Shown here: positions 36,427 to 44,972 of the stretch, piece after piece | Numbering within the stretch: the first letter of the stretch is position 1 | How the letters are laid out: the number at the start of each line of letters is the position of its first letter | Origin: Kiloniellales bacterium | GTDB taxonomy: Bacteria; Pseudomonadota; Alphaproteobacteria; Kiloniellales; JAKSDN01 | NCBI GenBank assembly: GCA_028280455.1 | Contig: JANQLT010000137.1 | Coordinates: forward strand, 1-46,649 | Length of the DNA: 46,649 nucleotides | Direction: 5' to 3' | The notes under the pieces: model-generated | Seen by the model: the letters and a program-made list of their open reading frames with translations, nothing else | What the model was told of the DNA's origin: nothing | Databases searched by the model: none | Program-made: the position numbers and the translations under genes

Positions 36427-37014
36427 CTATTCGTTGGCGGCGTCATCAACGCCAGGCAAACCAACTGAAGGCTCCGGGAGGTCTTCACCGTCGTCGAGTG
36501 GCATTTGGACTTGCAAGTCGTCAAGCTCCGCGTCGAACAACGGCACCTCCCAGATACACTCCGAGACACCCTTGGGCGTTGCTCCAACAAACACGATGCG
36601 GACCAGATCACCTTGTTCGTCGGTCTCGATGACAAAGCGCCAAATGAGAAGAAGTGCCCGAGGCTCGTCGGGGAACTCCAATGAAAGCTGCACGGCTTCT
36701 CGATGCACTGTGCTCATCGTCTTCTTGATCGGCGCCTCCGAATCTCCGCGAAAGAACCGGATGGGCACATCGCCAATTCGGAAGATGAACTGCTTGCTCG
36801 GATCGATGACGTTGAGCCAATCCAGTTCATCTTCTGAGGCCGCGGCAACGATGGTCTTCCGACACCACGAAAACGCCCGACACCCCAACGACCACGCGTC
36901 ATCTCCACGTTCATCGAACAAATCAAACACGGCGTGTCGCGCTTCCGCGAGCTTCTGACCAACGAGGACCAACCGATCTTCCGTGAGATCTGAGTGAAAC
37001 TCCCAAGGTTTCAT
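36427..37014 (-). CDS. Unnamed 195-residue partner of the XRE-ImmA/IrrE protein
   Basis: I do not recognise a named domain. A central beta-rich part contains DVPIRFFRGD (82-91), RALLLIWRFVIETD and VRIVFVGATPKGVSECIWEVP. The last 40 residues are acidic and proline-rich (DDGEDLPEPSVGLPGVDD), like a disordered tail. I have the impression that similar proteins recur beside XRE-ImmA/IrrE genes. AAGGA lies 7 bases before ATG 37014, which fixes the start better than the TTG at 37053. GC is low like its neighbour. A toxin, antitoxin or protease target are all possible. Confidence 0.75.
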   Translation of the reverse strand: MKPWEFHSDLTEDRLVLVGQKLAEARHAVFDLFDERGDDAWSLGCRAFSWCRKTIVAAASEDELDWLNVIDPSKQFIFRIGDVPIRFFRGDSEAPIKKTMSTVHREAVQLSLEFPDEPRALLLIWRFVIETDEQGDLVRIVFVGATPKGVSECIWEVPLFDAELDDLQVQMPLDDGEDLPEPSVGLPGVDDAANE

Positions 37015-37792
37015 CTGACATTCCTTGACGCAACCAAACAGGCATTTTTGCAATTATGTCAAGCAAGGAAGACGATGTCAACTTGGCCGTTCATTGCTTT
37101 CTGCATCGAGACCTCAGGTACGATCTCGTCCGGCTCGTAGGCTAACTAGTGTGACCAATCGTTGGCCGAGGATCTGTCGCAAGTCATCCGTTTGAATCTT
37201 GATCCTGACCCGCGTCATCCCCCATCAATGAGCGAGGTGTCGAGGCAATGGCTCGGCTACTTCGGCCGATGCCCAGAATGGACAAGGCCTCGCAGTCTGT
37301 CGGACCAATCGCTCTCAGAACAAAAGCACGGAGTAGAATTGCGCACTCAACGGCTTGGCCTGCGGGCGCGGCGAAACGCGCCGGACCGGCCTCAATCCTG
37401 CGCCGGTTCACCACCACAATCTTCTTCGACGAAGTGACATCACTAGAGCTTTGCAAGGATGCCAGCATTCCGTTCAATCTTCTGCAAGAACACCCGCACA
37501 ACATCAACGCCGCCGAATTCGACATCTACGAGGATCAGCCGGCCCAGTTTCCGCTCAGCTATGCCCTGATCGCCCGCAAGCCCGATTGATCGCGGTGACA
37601 GCCAGAGGGCGAGGCCCTTGTTTCCGATTGCAATTCCTTTCCGCTGTCTGTTTCATAAGTTAGGCCCAGCGATCGAGACTAACTGCTTCGTCTGAGAGAC
37701 CTAGCGAGACAAGACCTCGGATATCGGTGAGCTGAGACCCGGCCGAGCGCTGCACGGCCACCCGGAATGACTGAGACTAGGAACACGACACG
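37015..37792. other. Non-coding tail of the islet, gene remnant and cspA leader
   Basis: From 37015 to about 37160 lies the likely promoter region of the islet genes: TTGACA on the minus strand at 37062-37057, with no clear -10. From 37160 to 37491 no frame shows conserved motifs. From 37492 to 37589 lies the duplicated methyltransferase 3' end with stop TGA at 37587-37589. From 37590 to 37792 lies the 5' leader of the cold-shock gene, as expected for such genes, which usually have long leaders. Nothing else is seen. Confidence 0.6.
37492..37589 (+). pseudogene. Duplicated methyltransferase 3' end (right repeat copy)
   Basis: It encodes the last 32 residues of the methyltransferase (HNINAAEFDIYEDQPAQF, PLSYALIARKPD) and then stops. 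It has no start of its own, so it is a gene fragment. It retains what is probably the original C-terminus. The 90-bp repeat itself spans 37492-37581. Confidence 0.85.
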
Positions 37793-38002
37793 ATGACCAA
37801 AGGAACCGTTAAGTGGTTCAACACCGTCAAGGGCTACGGCTTCATCGCACCCGATGACGGCTCCAAGGACGCCTTCGTCCACATCTCGGCGGTCGAACGC
37901 GCCGGGCTGTCCTCCCTCAAGGAGGGCCAGCAGATCGAGTTCGAGCTGCTGCCCGGACGCAACGGCCGGTCCTCCGCGGAGAATCTCAAGCTCATCGACT
38001 GA
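37793..38002 (+). CDS. Cold-shock domain protein (CspA family)
   Basis: This is a 69-residue single cold-shock domain. The RNA-binding motifs KGYGFIAP (RNP1) and DAFVHISA (RNP2) are present, with TVKWFNTVK before them and GLSSLKEGQQIEFEL after. These proteins bind single-stranded RNA and melt structure, at low temperature or during growth. AGGAACACGACACG precedes the ATG. A strong Rho-independent terminator follows at 38022-38049. The leader of about 200 bases may hold temperature control. Confidence 0.95.
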   Translation: MTKGTVKWFNTVKGYGFIAPDDGSKDAFVHISAVERAGLSSLKEGQQIEFELLPGRNGRSSAENLKLID

Positions 38003-38021
38003 GCCGAGTAGCATCGCGCAG

Positions 38022-38049
38022 AAAGGCCCGCCCTCGCGCGGGCCTTTTT
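38022..38049 (+). terminator. Rho-independent terminator of the cold-shock gene
   Basis: AAAGGCCCGC (38022-38031) pairs perfectly with GCGGGCCTTT (38038-38047) over a six-base loop, and the right arm runs straight into a T-run (38045-38049). It begins 20 bases after the stop. Confidence 0.92.
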
Positions 38050-38085
38050 GCTGTTTGGGGCCGTTGTTCCGTTACCCCTGCCTAT

Positions 38086-38204
38086 TCTTGTCATTCTCGG
38101 GCAAGAGCCGCAGAGCGGCACGCCGACCCGAGAATCCATGGATCCGCTTGGCGCCAAGCCCAGACATGGATCCGCGGGTCTCCGCTTCGCTCCGCCCGAG
38201 GATG
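38086..38204. repeat. Degenerate CTCGGG-family palindrome
   Basis: ATTCTCGGG near the start and CCCGAGGATGAC at the end are the inverted outer ends. In between are CCGCAGAGCGG, GACCCGAGAATCCATGGATCC and ATGGATCCGCGGGTCTCCGC, which form further short dyads. It is related in layout, but not closely in sequence, to the copies at 12681, 12893 and 39838. It fills the gap between the cold-shock gene and convergent ubiD. Confidence 0.55.
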
Positions 38205-38256
38205 ACGGTGAAGGGCAAGAAGAAGGATGCGCGACTGATCAGGACTGAATGGCGCA

Positions 38257-39771
38257 CTAGCGCCAGATTTTCTTGCCCGAGCCCGGCAGGCCGAGCGTCG
38301 GCCAGAGCTTGTCGACCTTCTCGATCACCTCGTCGGTCATGCGGATCTCGCGGCCCCAGTCGCGCTTGGTCTCGGGCGGCCACTTGTTGGTGGCGTCGAG
38401 GCCGATCTTGGAGCCGAGGCTCTCCTCGGGCGAGGCGAAGTCGAGATAGTCGATCGGCGTGTTCTCGATCACGGTGATGTCGCGCGCCGGGTCCATACGC
38501 GTGGAGATCGCCCAGACCACGTCCTTCCAATCGCGCGCGTCGATCTCTTCGTCCACGACGATGACCCACTTGGTGTACATGAACTGGCGCAAGTAGGACC
38601 AGACGCCGAGCATCACGCGCTTGGCGTGACCCGGATAGGCCTTCTTCATCGAGACCACGGCGACCCGGTAGCTGCAGCCCTCGGGCGGCAGCCAGAAGTC
38701 GCGGATCTCCGGGAACTGCTGCTGCAGCAGCGGGATGAAGACCTCGTTCAGCGCCTCGCCCAGGACCGAGGGCTCGTCGGGCGGCCGGCCGGTGAAGGTC
38801 GAGAGGTAGATCGGCTGCCGGCGCATGGTCATGGCGGTGACGGTGAAGACCGGGAAGGGCTCGACGGCGTTGTAGTAGCCGGTGTGGTCGCCGTAGGGGC
38901 CCTCGTCGCGATAGTCCTCCAGGCTGACCTCGCCCTCGAGCACGATCTCCGCCTCGGCCGGCACCTTGAGCGGCTGGGTCTTGCAGTCGACCAGCTCGAC
39001 GCGGGCGCCGCGCAGCAGGCCGGCGAAGTGGTACTCCGAGAGCGTGTCCGGCACCGGCGTCACGGCGGCGAGAATGGTGCCGGGGTCGGCGCCGATCACC
39101 GCCGCGGCGGGCAGCGGCTCCGGGCGCTCGGCCTTCCAGCGGGCGTGGTGCTGCGCGCCGCCGCGGTGCTTCAGCCAGCGCATCAGGGTCCGGTCGCGGC
39201 CGGTCACCTGCATGCGGTAGATGCCGAGGTTGAAGTTGTCGGCGCGGTCGCGCTTCGGCTTCGGGCCCTGGGTCACCACCAGCGGCCAGGTGATCAGCGG
39301 CGCCGGCTCGCCGGGCCAGCAGGTCTGCACCGGCAGCCGGCCGAGGTCGATCTCGTCGCCGGTCAGCACGACCTCCTGACAGGGCGCGCTGCCGATCTCC
39401 TTGGGCCGCATGGTCATGGCCTGCTTGAGCAGCGGCAGCTTGTCCCAGGCGTCCTTCAGGCCGCCGGGCGGCTCCGGCTGGCGCAGCGCCGCCAGGGTCT
39501 CGCCGACCTCGCGGAGCTGGGCCGGCTCGCGCTCCATGCCCCAGGCGACCCGCTCGACCGTGCCGAAGAGATTGACCAGCACCGGCATCTCGGCCCGCGC
39601 CCCGCCGGCACCCACGACGGTCTCGAAGAGCACCGCCGGCCCGCCCTCGGCCAGCAGCCGGGTCTGGATCTCGGTCATCTCGAGCACCGGCGAGACCGGC
39701 GCCGTGACGCGCTTCAGCCGGCCGTCGCGTTCCAGCCGGTCGATGAAGTCGCGGAGCGAGCGGTAAGGCAT
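38257..39771 (-). CDS. ubiD: UbiD-family 4-hydroxy-3-polyprenylbenzoate decarboxylase
   Basis: UbiD removes the carboxyl group in ubiquinone synthesis, using prenylated FMN made by UbiX. The 504 residues from ATG 39771 match the family length. Typical segments are [14 protein letters not shown] at the N-terminus, [17 protein letters not shown], the [20 protein letters not shown] region, [13 protein letters not shown] and [18 protein letters not shown]. An upstream in-frame start at 39828 lies in non-conserved sequence and is rejected. It is not grouped with other ubiquinone genes here. Confidence 0.94.
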   Translation of the reverse strand: MPYRSLRDFIDRLERDGRLKRVTAPVSPVLEMTEIQTRLLAEGGPAVLFETVVGAGGARAEMPVLVNLFGTVERVAWGMEREPAQLREVGETLAALRQPEPPGGLKDAWDKLPLLKQAMTMRPKEIGSAPCQEVVLTGDEIDLGRLPVQTCWPGEPAPLITWPLVVTQGPKPKRDRADNFNLGIYRMQVTGRDRTLMRWLKHRGGAQHHARWKAERPEPLPAAAVIGADPGTILAAVTPVPDTLSEYHFAGLLRGARVELVDCKTQPLKVPAEAEIVLEGEVSLEDYRDEGPYGDHTGYYNAVEPFPVFTVTAMTMRRQPIYLSTFTGRPPDEPSVLGEALNEVFIPLLQQQFPEIRDFWLPPEGCSYRVAVVSMKKAYPGHAKRVMLGVWSYLRQFMYTKWVIVVDEEIDARDWKDVVWAISTRMDPARDITVIENTPIDYLDFASPEESLGSKIGLDATNKWPPETKRDWGREIRMTDEVIEKVDKLWPTLGLPGSGKKIWR

Positions 39772-39837
39772 GGGCTGAGATGCCCGGCGGACTCGGGGAA
39801 TGTCAATGGCCGGGCCGCCCGCCAGCACCCCACCCAG

Positions 39838-40001
39838 TCATCCTCGGGCTTGACCCGAGGACCCATCTCTCGGCGCGCAGGGTCACGACCGGTTAGAGCG
39901 CATGCCCAGAAACGTCAATCGTGCCGCGGCGAAATGGATGCTCGGGCCTTGGCCCGCCGAAGGGCTACGGCCCGCAGGCGGGTCAAGCCCGAGCATGACA
40001 G
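39838..40001. repeat. Modular REP-like palindrome (CTCGGG family), copy 3
   Basis: It starts TCCTCGGGCTTGACCCGAGG, continues with CGGCGCGCAGGGTC and ends CAAGCCCGAGCATGAC. Compared with copy 1, the GCCCGCCGAAGGGC/GCCCGCAGGCGGG module is in the last stem instead of the first and is inverted. An extra segment, TTAGAGCGCATGCCCAGAAA, is inserted in the middle. It lies between ybaB and ubiD, where recR is commonly found. Confidence 0.7.
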
Positions 40002-40032
40002 TCGCACGGGCAGGCGTAGTCGCCCAGCAACC

Positions 40033-40356
40033 TCAAAACGGCAGCGACAGGCCCGGCGGCAGGTTGAGGCCGCCGGTCAGCTTCTGCATCTCCTCGGCGG
40101 TCTGCTGCTCGACCTTGGCGCGGGCGTCGTTGGTCGCGGCGATGACCAGGTCCTCGAGGATCTGCACCTCGTTCGGGTCGACCAGGCTCGGGTCGATCTT
40201 CAGGGCGCGCATCTCGCCCTTGCCGCTCAAGGTCACCTGCACCATGCCGCCGCCGGCGCTGCCCGTGACCTCGCTCTCGGCCAAGCGCTGCTGCAGCTCG
40301 GCGAGCTTGCCCTGCATCTCCTGAGCCTGCTTCATCATCTGGCCGAGGTTCTTCAT
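40033..40356 (-). CDS. YbaB/EbfC nucleoid-associated protein
   Basis: This is a 107-residue DNA-binding dimer of the YbaB family. KNLGQMMKQAQEMQGKLAELQ at the N-terminus gives the long helix, VQVTLSGKGEMRALKIDPSLV the central sheet, and LEDLVIAATNDARAKVEQQ the last helix. The start overlaps the dnaX stop (ATGA), the classic dnaX-ybaB arrangement. recR, which usually follows, is not here. Confidence 0.94.
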   Translation of the reverse strand: MKNLGQMMKQAQEMQGKLAELQQRLAESEVTGSAGGGMVQVTLSGKGEMRALKIDPSLVDPNEVQILEDLVIAATNDARAKVEQQTAEEMQKLTGGLNLPPGLSLPF

Positions 40357-42215
40357 CGCGTCCCTGTCCCTCTGTCCTGGTCTTCGTCACCGTCGGTCTT
40401 GGCGGCGGCCGCGTCGGAGGAGGAGGCGCCGGGCCGGCGCACCTCGACGAGATCGGCGCCCGGGAAAGCCTCCTTGACCGCCTGCACCAGCGGGTCCTGT
40501 TCGGCGCTGGCCCGCTCGGCCGCTTCCGCCGCCTGGCGCGCCTCGTGCAGGCTCTCGACACCGGCCGTCTGGCTCGGCTCGACCGTCCAGTCCCGGCCGG
40601 TCCAGAGCTTGAGGTACTTCTGGAGCTGCGGCGCCAGGCGCGGCGGCGCGCTCTCCAGGATCTGCATGCGGATCACCGGGGGCGCGACGTCGACCGGCCG
40701 GACGTCGTGCTCGAGGTGGCTGGCCAGCGTCTTCTCGCCCTTCGCGCGGGCCAGCGCGACCACCGCTTCGAAGCTCTCGGGCATCGCCGCCGGCGCTTCG
40801 ACAATCGGCGGCGGCGCTTCGGTGACGGGCGGTGGCTCGGCGGGTGGCTGCGGTGGCGGCTCGGCCGCGACCGGCGGCGCCTCCAGGGCCGCCCGGGTCC
40901 GCGAAGGCGGGCCCGAGGGCGCGGTCTCGCCGCCGGACGCACCGCCGGCCTGAGGCGCGCCTTCCAGGCGGCGGATCAGGTCGGCGGGGCTCGGCAGGTC
41001 GCTGGCGTGGGCCAGGCGGATCAGCACCATCTCGGCGGCCTGCAGCGGATGCGGCGCCGCGCGGGTCTCGCCGAGGCCCTTGAGCAGGATCTGCCAGGCC
41101 CGCGCCAGGCTCGCCATCTCCAGGCTCTCGGCCAGCGCCCGGCCGCGGGTGCGCTCGGCCTCGGGGGTCGCCGGGTCCTCGGCGACGCTCGGCGTCAGCT
41201 TGATACGGGTCAGCAGGTGAGTCAGCTCGAGCAGGTCCTCGAGCAGCACCGCCGGGTCGGCGCCGACCGCGTGCATCTCGCCGAGGATCTCCAGGGCCGC
41301 GGCGATCTCGCCGGTCATCACCGCCTCGAAGAGGTCGAGGCCGCGGCTGCGGTCGGCCAGGCCGAGCATCTCGCGCACCCGCCCGGCCTCGACCGAGACC
41401 GCCCCGGCCTCGCCGCCAGCTTCGGGACCGGCGCCGGAGAGGGCGATCGCCTGGTCGAGCAGCGACAGGCCGTCGCGCACCGAGCCGTCGGCCGCGCGGG
41501 CGATCATCGCCAGCGCTTCCTCGGACACGCCCACCGACTCGCGCTTGGCGATCTCGGCGAAATAGCCGGCCAGCTCGGCCTGCTCGACCCGGCGCAGGTC
41601 GAAGCGCTGGCAGCGCGACAGCACCGTCACCGGCACCTTGCGGATCTCGGTGGTAGCGAACACGAAGACCACGTGCTCCGGCGGCTCCTCCAGAGTCTTC
41701 AGCAGGCCGTTGAAGGCCTGCCGCGAGAGCATGTGCACCTCGTCGATGATGTAGACCTTGTTGCGCGCCGAGACCGGCCGATAGCGCACGCCCTCGATCA
41801 GCTCGCGGATGTCGTCGATGCCAGTGCGGCTGGCGGCGTCCATCTCGATGACGTCGACGTGGCGGTCGTCGGCGATCGCGCGGCAGTGCTCGCAGACGCC
41901 GCAGGGGTCGTCGGTCGGCCCGCCTGTGCCGTCGGGGCCGACGCAATTGAGCGCCCGGGCCAAGATGCGCGCCGTGGTGGTCTTGCCGACCCCGCGCACG
42001 CCGGTCAGCACGAAGGCATGGGCGACCCGGCCGCTGCGGATCGCGTTGCTGAGGGTGCGGACCAGGGCTTCCTGGCCGATCAGGTCGGCGAAGCGGGCCG
42101 GCCGGTACTTCCGCGCCAGGACCCGGTAGGCGCCGCCGGACTCGCCACCACCGGACTCCCCACCGCCCAGGCCAAGATCCGGCTCAGACGGGGGCGCGGC
42201 GGCGGTATCGTTCAT
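40353..42215 (-). CDS. dnaX: DNA polymerase III subunit gamma/tau
   Basis: DnaX forms the clamp-loader motor of the replicase. The protein has 620 residues. VLARKYRPARFADLIGQE and the Walker A GVRGVGKTT are followed by a zinc site with cysteines in DDPCGVCEHCRAI. DEVHMLSRQAFNGLLKTLEE gives the Walker B, and LSRCQRFDLRR the sensor 1 region. Domain III follows, then a proline/glutamate-rich linker (about 420-480) and the C-terminal tau region. No A-rich slippery site for a gamma-form frameshift is evident. The SRP RNA gene lies just upstream, as in many bacteria. Confidence 0.95.
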   Translation of the reverse strand: MNDTAAAPPSEPDLGLGGGESGGGESGGAYRVLARKYRPARFADLIGQEALVRTLSNAIRSGRVAHAFVLTGVRGVGKTTTARILARALNCVGPDGTGGPTDDPCGVCEHCRAIADDRHVDVIEMDAASRTGIDDIRELIEGVRYRPVSARNKVYIIDEVHMLSRQAFNGLLKTLEEPPEHVVFVFATTEIRKVPVTVLSRCQRFDLRRVEQAELAGYFAEIAKRESVGVSEEALAMIARAADGSVRDGLSLLDQAIALSGAGPEAGGEAGAVSVEAGRVREMLGLADRSRGLDLFEAVMTGEIAAALEILGEMHAVGADPAVLLEDLLELTHLLTRIKLTPSVAEDPATPEAERTRGRALAESLEMASLARAWQILLKGLGETRAAPHPLQAAEMVLIRLAHASDLPSPADLIRRLEGAPQAGGASGGETAPSGPPSRTRAALEAPPVAAEPPPQPPAEPPPVTEAPPPIVEAPAAMPESFEAVVALARAKGEKTLASHLEHDVRPVDVAPPVIRMQILESAPPRLAPQLQKYLKLWTGRDWTVEPSQTAGVESLHEARQAAEAAERASAEQDPLVQAVKEAFPGADLVEVRRPGASSSDAAAAKTDGDEDQDRGTGTR

Positions 42216-42251
42216 CGGGTTCGGCTGAGTCGGCTCTGCCTCGGGCGCGAA

Positions 42252-42353
42252 GCGGGAGGCTGAACCGGCGACCCGGACCGGAACTCGTTACGGCTGCTTC
42301 CTTCCGGACCTGACCGGGTTGGCGAGCGGTCCGTCCGCGGCCAACCTCCCGAC
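42252..42353 (-). ncRNA. ffs: Signal recognition particle RNA (4.5S, bacterial small type)
   Basis: On the minus strand the sequence contains GGTCAGGTCCGGAAGGAAGC followed by AGCC, the near-invariant domain IV loop that binds Ffh. Outer arms GGGAGG (minus, 42350-42345) and CCTCCC (minus, 42259-42254) close a roughly 100-base hairpin, and the inner stems GGACCG/CGGTCC add to it. Location just upstream of dnaX supports it. The exact ends are estimated from the pairing. Confidence 0.93.
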
Positions 42354-42508
42354 CCCACTATCGGAAATGAGCCGGCCACGGGCAAGGGGAGTCTTGGTCG
42401 GGGCTGGTCTCGGTGCTCGGCCACTACGCCCAGCCGGATCTGTTTATCGGACCTTAACCGCCGCCTCGCTAGGCTGCACCGCCAGCAGACCGCAATCCGG
42501 AAGACTCC

Positions 42509-43378
42509 ATGAACGGTAGCGAACGGACGGCCGATCGAGCGTCCATGCCGGGCGATCAGCCGCTCTCCATGACCCTGACCCGTTACCGGGAGCCGGACTG
42601 GCTGCTCCGTGAGGCCCTCGAAAGCCTGGCTCGGCAGCGGAACGTGAAGGGCGATGTCCTGTTCCTCGACCAATCCCCCAGCAATGATCTGCGCATCGCC
42701 TGCCAAGACCTCAGCAGCGATCGCATCGACTTCGTCTATCTCGAAATCGAGGCGAAGGGCCTATCGCACGCCCGCAACGAGGCGATCGGACTCTGCCGGA
42801 ACGAGATCCTGCTCTACCTCGATAGCGACGCCGTCGCCGCGCCGGATTGGGCCGCGGAGCTCGGCCGCAGCTTGTCGCGACCGGACGTGGCGGTGGCAGG
42901 TGGTCGGATCTTGCCCCGCTGGCATAGCCGGCCGTTGCTGGCGAGTCGCTCGCGCCTGGTCTGGGAGCAGTACTCGCTGCTCGACCTGGGCCCCGGTGAG
43001 CGCGATGTGCACAAGATCGTCGGCGCCAGCTTCGGCCTCAACATCAGCCGCCTCTGCGACCAGGCCGTCTTCCGTACCGACCTTGGCCGGCGAGACGGCC
43101 GACTGTTTGGCGGCGAGGAGACCGACCTCTGTCGGCGCGCTTCGGCGTCGGGCCACCGCGTTATCTACAACGGCGATGCCGTCATCGAGCACCAGATCCT
43201 GCCGGAGCGGATCTCCTATCGCTGGTTGGTCAAGCGCTTCTACTTCGCCGGTCTCAACCGTGCCCGTTTCGGCGGCTCGCCGGATCCGACGCACGGCATG
43301 AAAGCTTGGGATCTGGCACTGATGCCGCTCGTCCTGCCGCCTTACGCCACCGGCTATCTCACGGGACGCGTGACATGA
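42509..43378 (+). CDS. GT2-family glycosyltransferase
   Basis: This is a 289-residue GT-A inverting glycosyltransferase. SMTLTRYREPDWLLREALESL starts the domain (kept here as a short motif: TRYREPDWLL). LLYLDSDAVAAPDW carries the metal/sugar-nucleotide DxD, VAGGRILPR follows, and GGEETDLCRRA holds the catalytic acid region. The C-terminus has a hydrophobic stretch (LMPLVLPPYATGYL) that may touch the membrane. It is first of four overlapping or closely spaced genes. Donor and acceptor cannot be told from sequence. Confidence 0.88.
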   Translation: MNGSERTADRASMPGDQPLSMTLTRYREPDWLLREALESLARQRNVKGDVLFLDQSPSNDLRIACQDLSSDRIDFVYLEIEAKGLSHARNEAIGLCRNEILLYLDSDAVAAPDWAAELGRSLSRPDVAVAGGRILPRWHSRPLLASRSRLVWEQYSLLDLGPGERDVHKIVGASFGLNISRLCDQAVFRTDLGRRDGRLFGGEETDLCRRASASGHRVIYNGDAVIEHQILPERISYRWLVKRFYFAGLNRARFGGSPDPTHGMKAWDLALMPLVLPPYATGYLTGRVT

Positions 43379-44067
43379 CCTTCGTGACCGCGAGCAGCAG
43401 CAGCACGGGCAGCTTCTTCCGACGCCTGAAGCAACGGGTTGCCGAGGGCCCGACGCCCGCGCATTTGAAGGCGCTCGATGGCGTTGAAGGCTGGCTCGCC
43501 GTCGAAGAAGCTGCACTGCTCTACGATCTTGCGCGCCAAGTCGAAGACGGCTGCATCCTCGAGATCGGCAGCTATCGGGGTCGTTCGACCGTCGCCTTGG
43601 CGCTCGGCGCCAGAGCCGGCCTCGGGCCTCCCGTCTTCGCGATCGAGCCGCACGAGCCCTTTTCTGGCGTGCTCGGCGGCAACTTCGGCCCCGCGGACCG
43701 CGGCGCCTTCTATCGCAACATGTTGCGCAGCGGCTGCTTCGAAGAGGTTCGACTGATCAATCTCGACAGCGCTACCGTCGCGCCTGGTTGGCGCAAGCCC
43801 ATCGGGCTCCTCTGGATTGACGGCGACCATAGCTACGAGGGCGTGAAGCGCGACTTTGAATGCTGGTTTCCTCATTTGACCGACGAGGCCAAGATTGCCT
43901 TCGACGACTCGCTGGATCCAGAGCTGGGGCCAGCACGACTGATCCGCGAGATCCTGGGCCGGGGTGCTTTCGAAGTCAGCAAGACCGTCGGCAAGGTGAC
44001 GCTGCTGCACCGGCCTGTCAGCGCTACGGCGGAGAGGGACAGGAACGACCAGCACAGCGAATCATGA
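43375..44067 (+). CDS. Class I SAM methyltransferase (Methyltransf_24 type)
   Basis: This is a 230-residue methyltransferase. ILEIGSYRGRSTVALALG is motif I, VFAIEPHEPF motif II, and LLWIDGDHSYEGVKRDFECW the IDGDHSYE signature of the Methyltransf_24 group seen in glycan and antibiotic clusters. ATG 43375 overlaps the glycosyltransferase stop (ATGA). Its own stop overlaps the sulfotransferase start in the same way. It probably methylates a sugar or glycan terminus. Confidence 0.88.
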   Translation: MTFVTASSSSTGSFFRRLKQRVAEGPTPAHLKALDGVEGWLAVEEAALLYDLARQVEDGCILEIGSYRGRSTVALALGARAGLGPPVFAIEPHEPFSGVLGGNFGPADRGAFYRNMLRSGCFEEVRLINLDSATVAPGWRKPIGLLWIDGDHSYEGVKRDFECWFPHLTDEAKIAFDDSLDPELGPARLIREILGRGAFEVSKTVGKVTLLHRPVSATAERDRNDQHSES

Positions 44068-44951
44068 ACCGGAAGATCGATTTCCTGATTATCGGCGCAC
44101 AGAAGTGCGGCACGACGTCCCTGCACGATTATCTCGGGCAGCATCCTGAGATCTACATGCCCGAGCGCAAGGATCTGCCGATCTTCGTTGACGCGGGCTC
44201 GAACGAGGTCCGCGAGCAGGATTTCGACTACTTCTATCGAGACCTGGGCGAAGAGCGGCTCATCGGTGGCTCCTTCGTGCATTTGCTCTATCACCCTGAT
44301 TCACCAGCACGGGTCCGCGACTACAATCCCGACATGCGGCTGATCGCCGTTTTGCGAAATCCGATCGAGCGGGCCTATTCGGCTTATTGGTTTGCGCGCC
44401 GCGAGGGCTATGAGACGGAGTCGAGCTTCGAAAGCGCGCTCGCGCAGGAAGCCAAACGCGCCGCAGGCACGATACGCGATCGCAACGAGCTCACCTACCT
44501 CGGCCACGGGCGCTATTTCGAGCAGCTCAGCCGCTATGTCGCGCTCTTTGATCGCAGCCAAATTCACGTTTGCCTTGCCGAAGACTTACGGGCCGAACCG
44601 CATAGCAGCGTCTTGGAGGTCTTGCGCTGGCTTGGCCTCGACCCCGAGGCTTCGACAATCGACACAACGAACGAGCAGAACGGCGCCGCCATGCCCCGCT
44701 CGCGCCTGCTTCAGCGTGGCCTCATCGTGCCGCCCGAGCCCGTCGGTCGCGTCTACCGGCATCTGGTGCCTCGGCCGATTCGCTATCGTGTCGACCGGTC
44801 GATCATCGCGCCGCTGCGCGCGCTGAACCAACGACCCTTCCGCTATCCGCCGATGGACGGAAAGACCAGGGAGAAACTCGCCACGACCTTCGCCCCGCTG
44901 AATGCACAACTCGCCGAATTGATCGGCCGCGACTTGAGCCACTGGCAATAG
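44064..44951 (+). CDS. Sulfotransferase (PAPS-dependent)
   Basis: This is a 295-residue sulfotransferase. The 5'-phosphosulfate loop is IIGAQKCGTTSLHDYL near residues 9-24, and the 3'-phosphate site is LRNPIERAYSAYWFA near 99-113. HVCLAEDLRAEP and EVLRWLGLDPEAS are also typical. It would transfer sulfate from PAPS to a carbohydrate hydroxyl in the cytoplasm before export. It is coupled to the methyltransferase by ATGA, with the flippase 21 bases downstream. Confidence 0.9.
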   Translation: MNRKIDFLIIGAQKCGTTSLHDYLGQHPEIYMPERKDLPIFVDAGSNEVREQDFDYFYRDLGEERLIGGSFVHLLYHPDSPARVRDYNPDMRLIAVLRNPIERAYSAYWFARREGYETESSFESALAQEAKRAAGTIRDRNELTYLGHGRYFEQLSRYVALFDRSQIHVCLAEDLRAEPHSSVLEVLRWLGLDPEASTIDTTNEQNGAAMPRSRLLQRGLIVPPEPVGRVYRHLVPRPIRYRVDRSIIAPLRALNQRPFRYPPMDGKTREKLATTFAPLNAQLAELIGRDLSHWQ

Positions 44952-44972
44952 ACAAGCGAAGGGACGGCGACC

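Larger units (their letters stand above)
35111..37491. mobile_element. Low-GC genomic islet inserted at the methyltransferase 3' end
   Basis: Between the two 90-bp repeats lie about 2.4 kb of roughly 50% GC DNA carrying the XRE-ImmA/IrrE gene and its partner on the minus strand. The right part (37055-37491) holds no convincing gene, although it is richer in GC from about 37330 and may be a remnant. No integrase, recombinase or transposase is present, and no short inverted ends were seen. The duplicated gene end suggests the DNA arrived with a replacement 3' end from a related strain. Confidence 0.75.

Noticed and set aside
37248-37589. Open frame of 113 codons that includes the duplicated methyltransferase end
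   Set aside because: Only the last 32 residues are conserved. The rest shows no motif, no ribosome site and biased arginine/serine composition, so it is treated as islet remnant plus gene fragment.
40353-42215. Programmed frameshift in dnaX giving a gamma form
   Set aside because: No A-run slippery heptamer followed by a stem was found. The gene reads through to a full-length tau-like protein.
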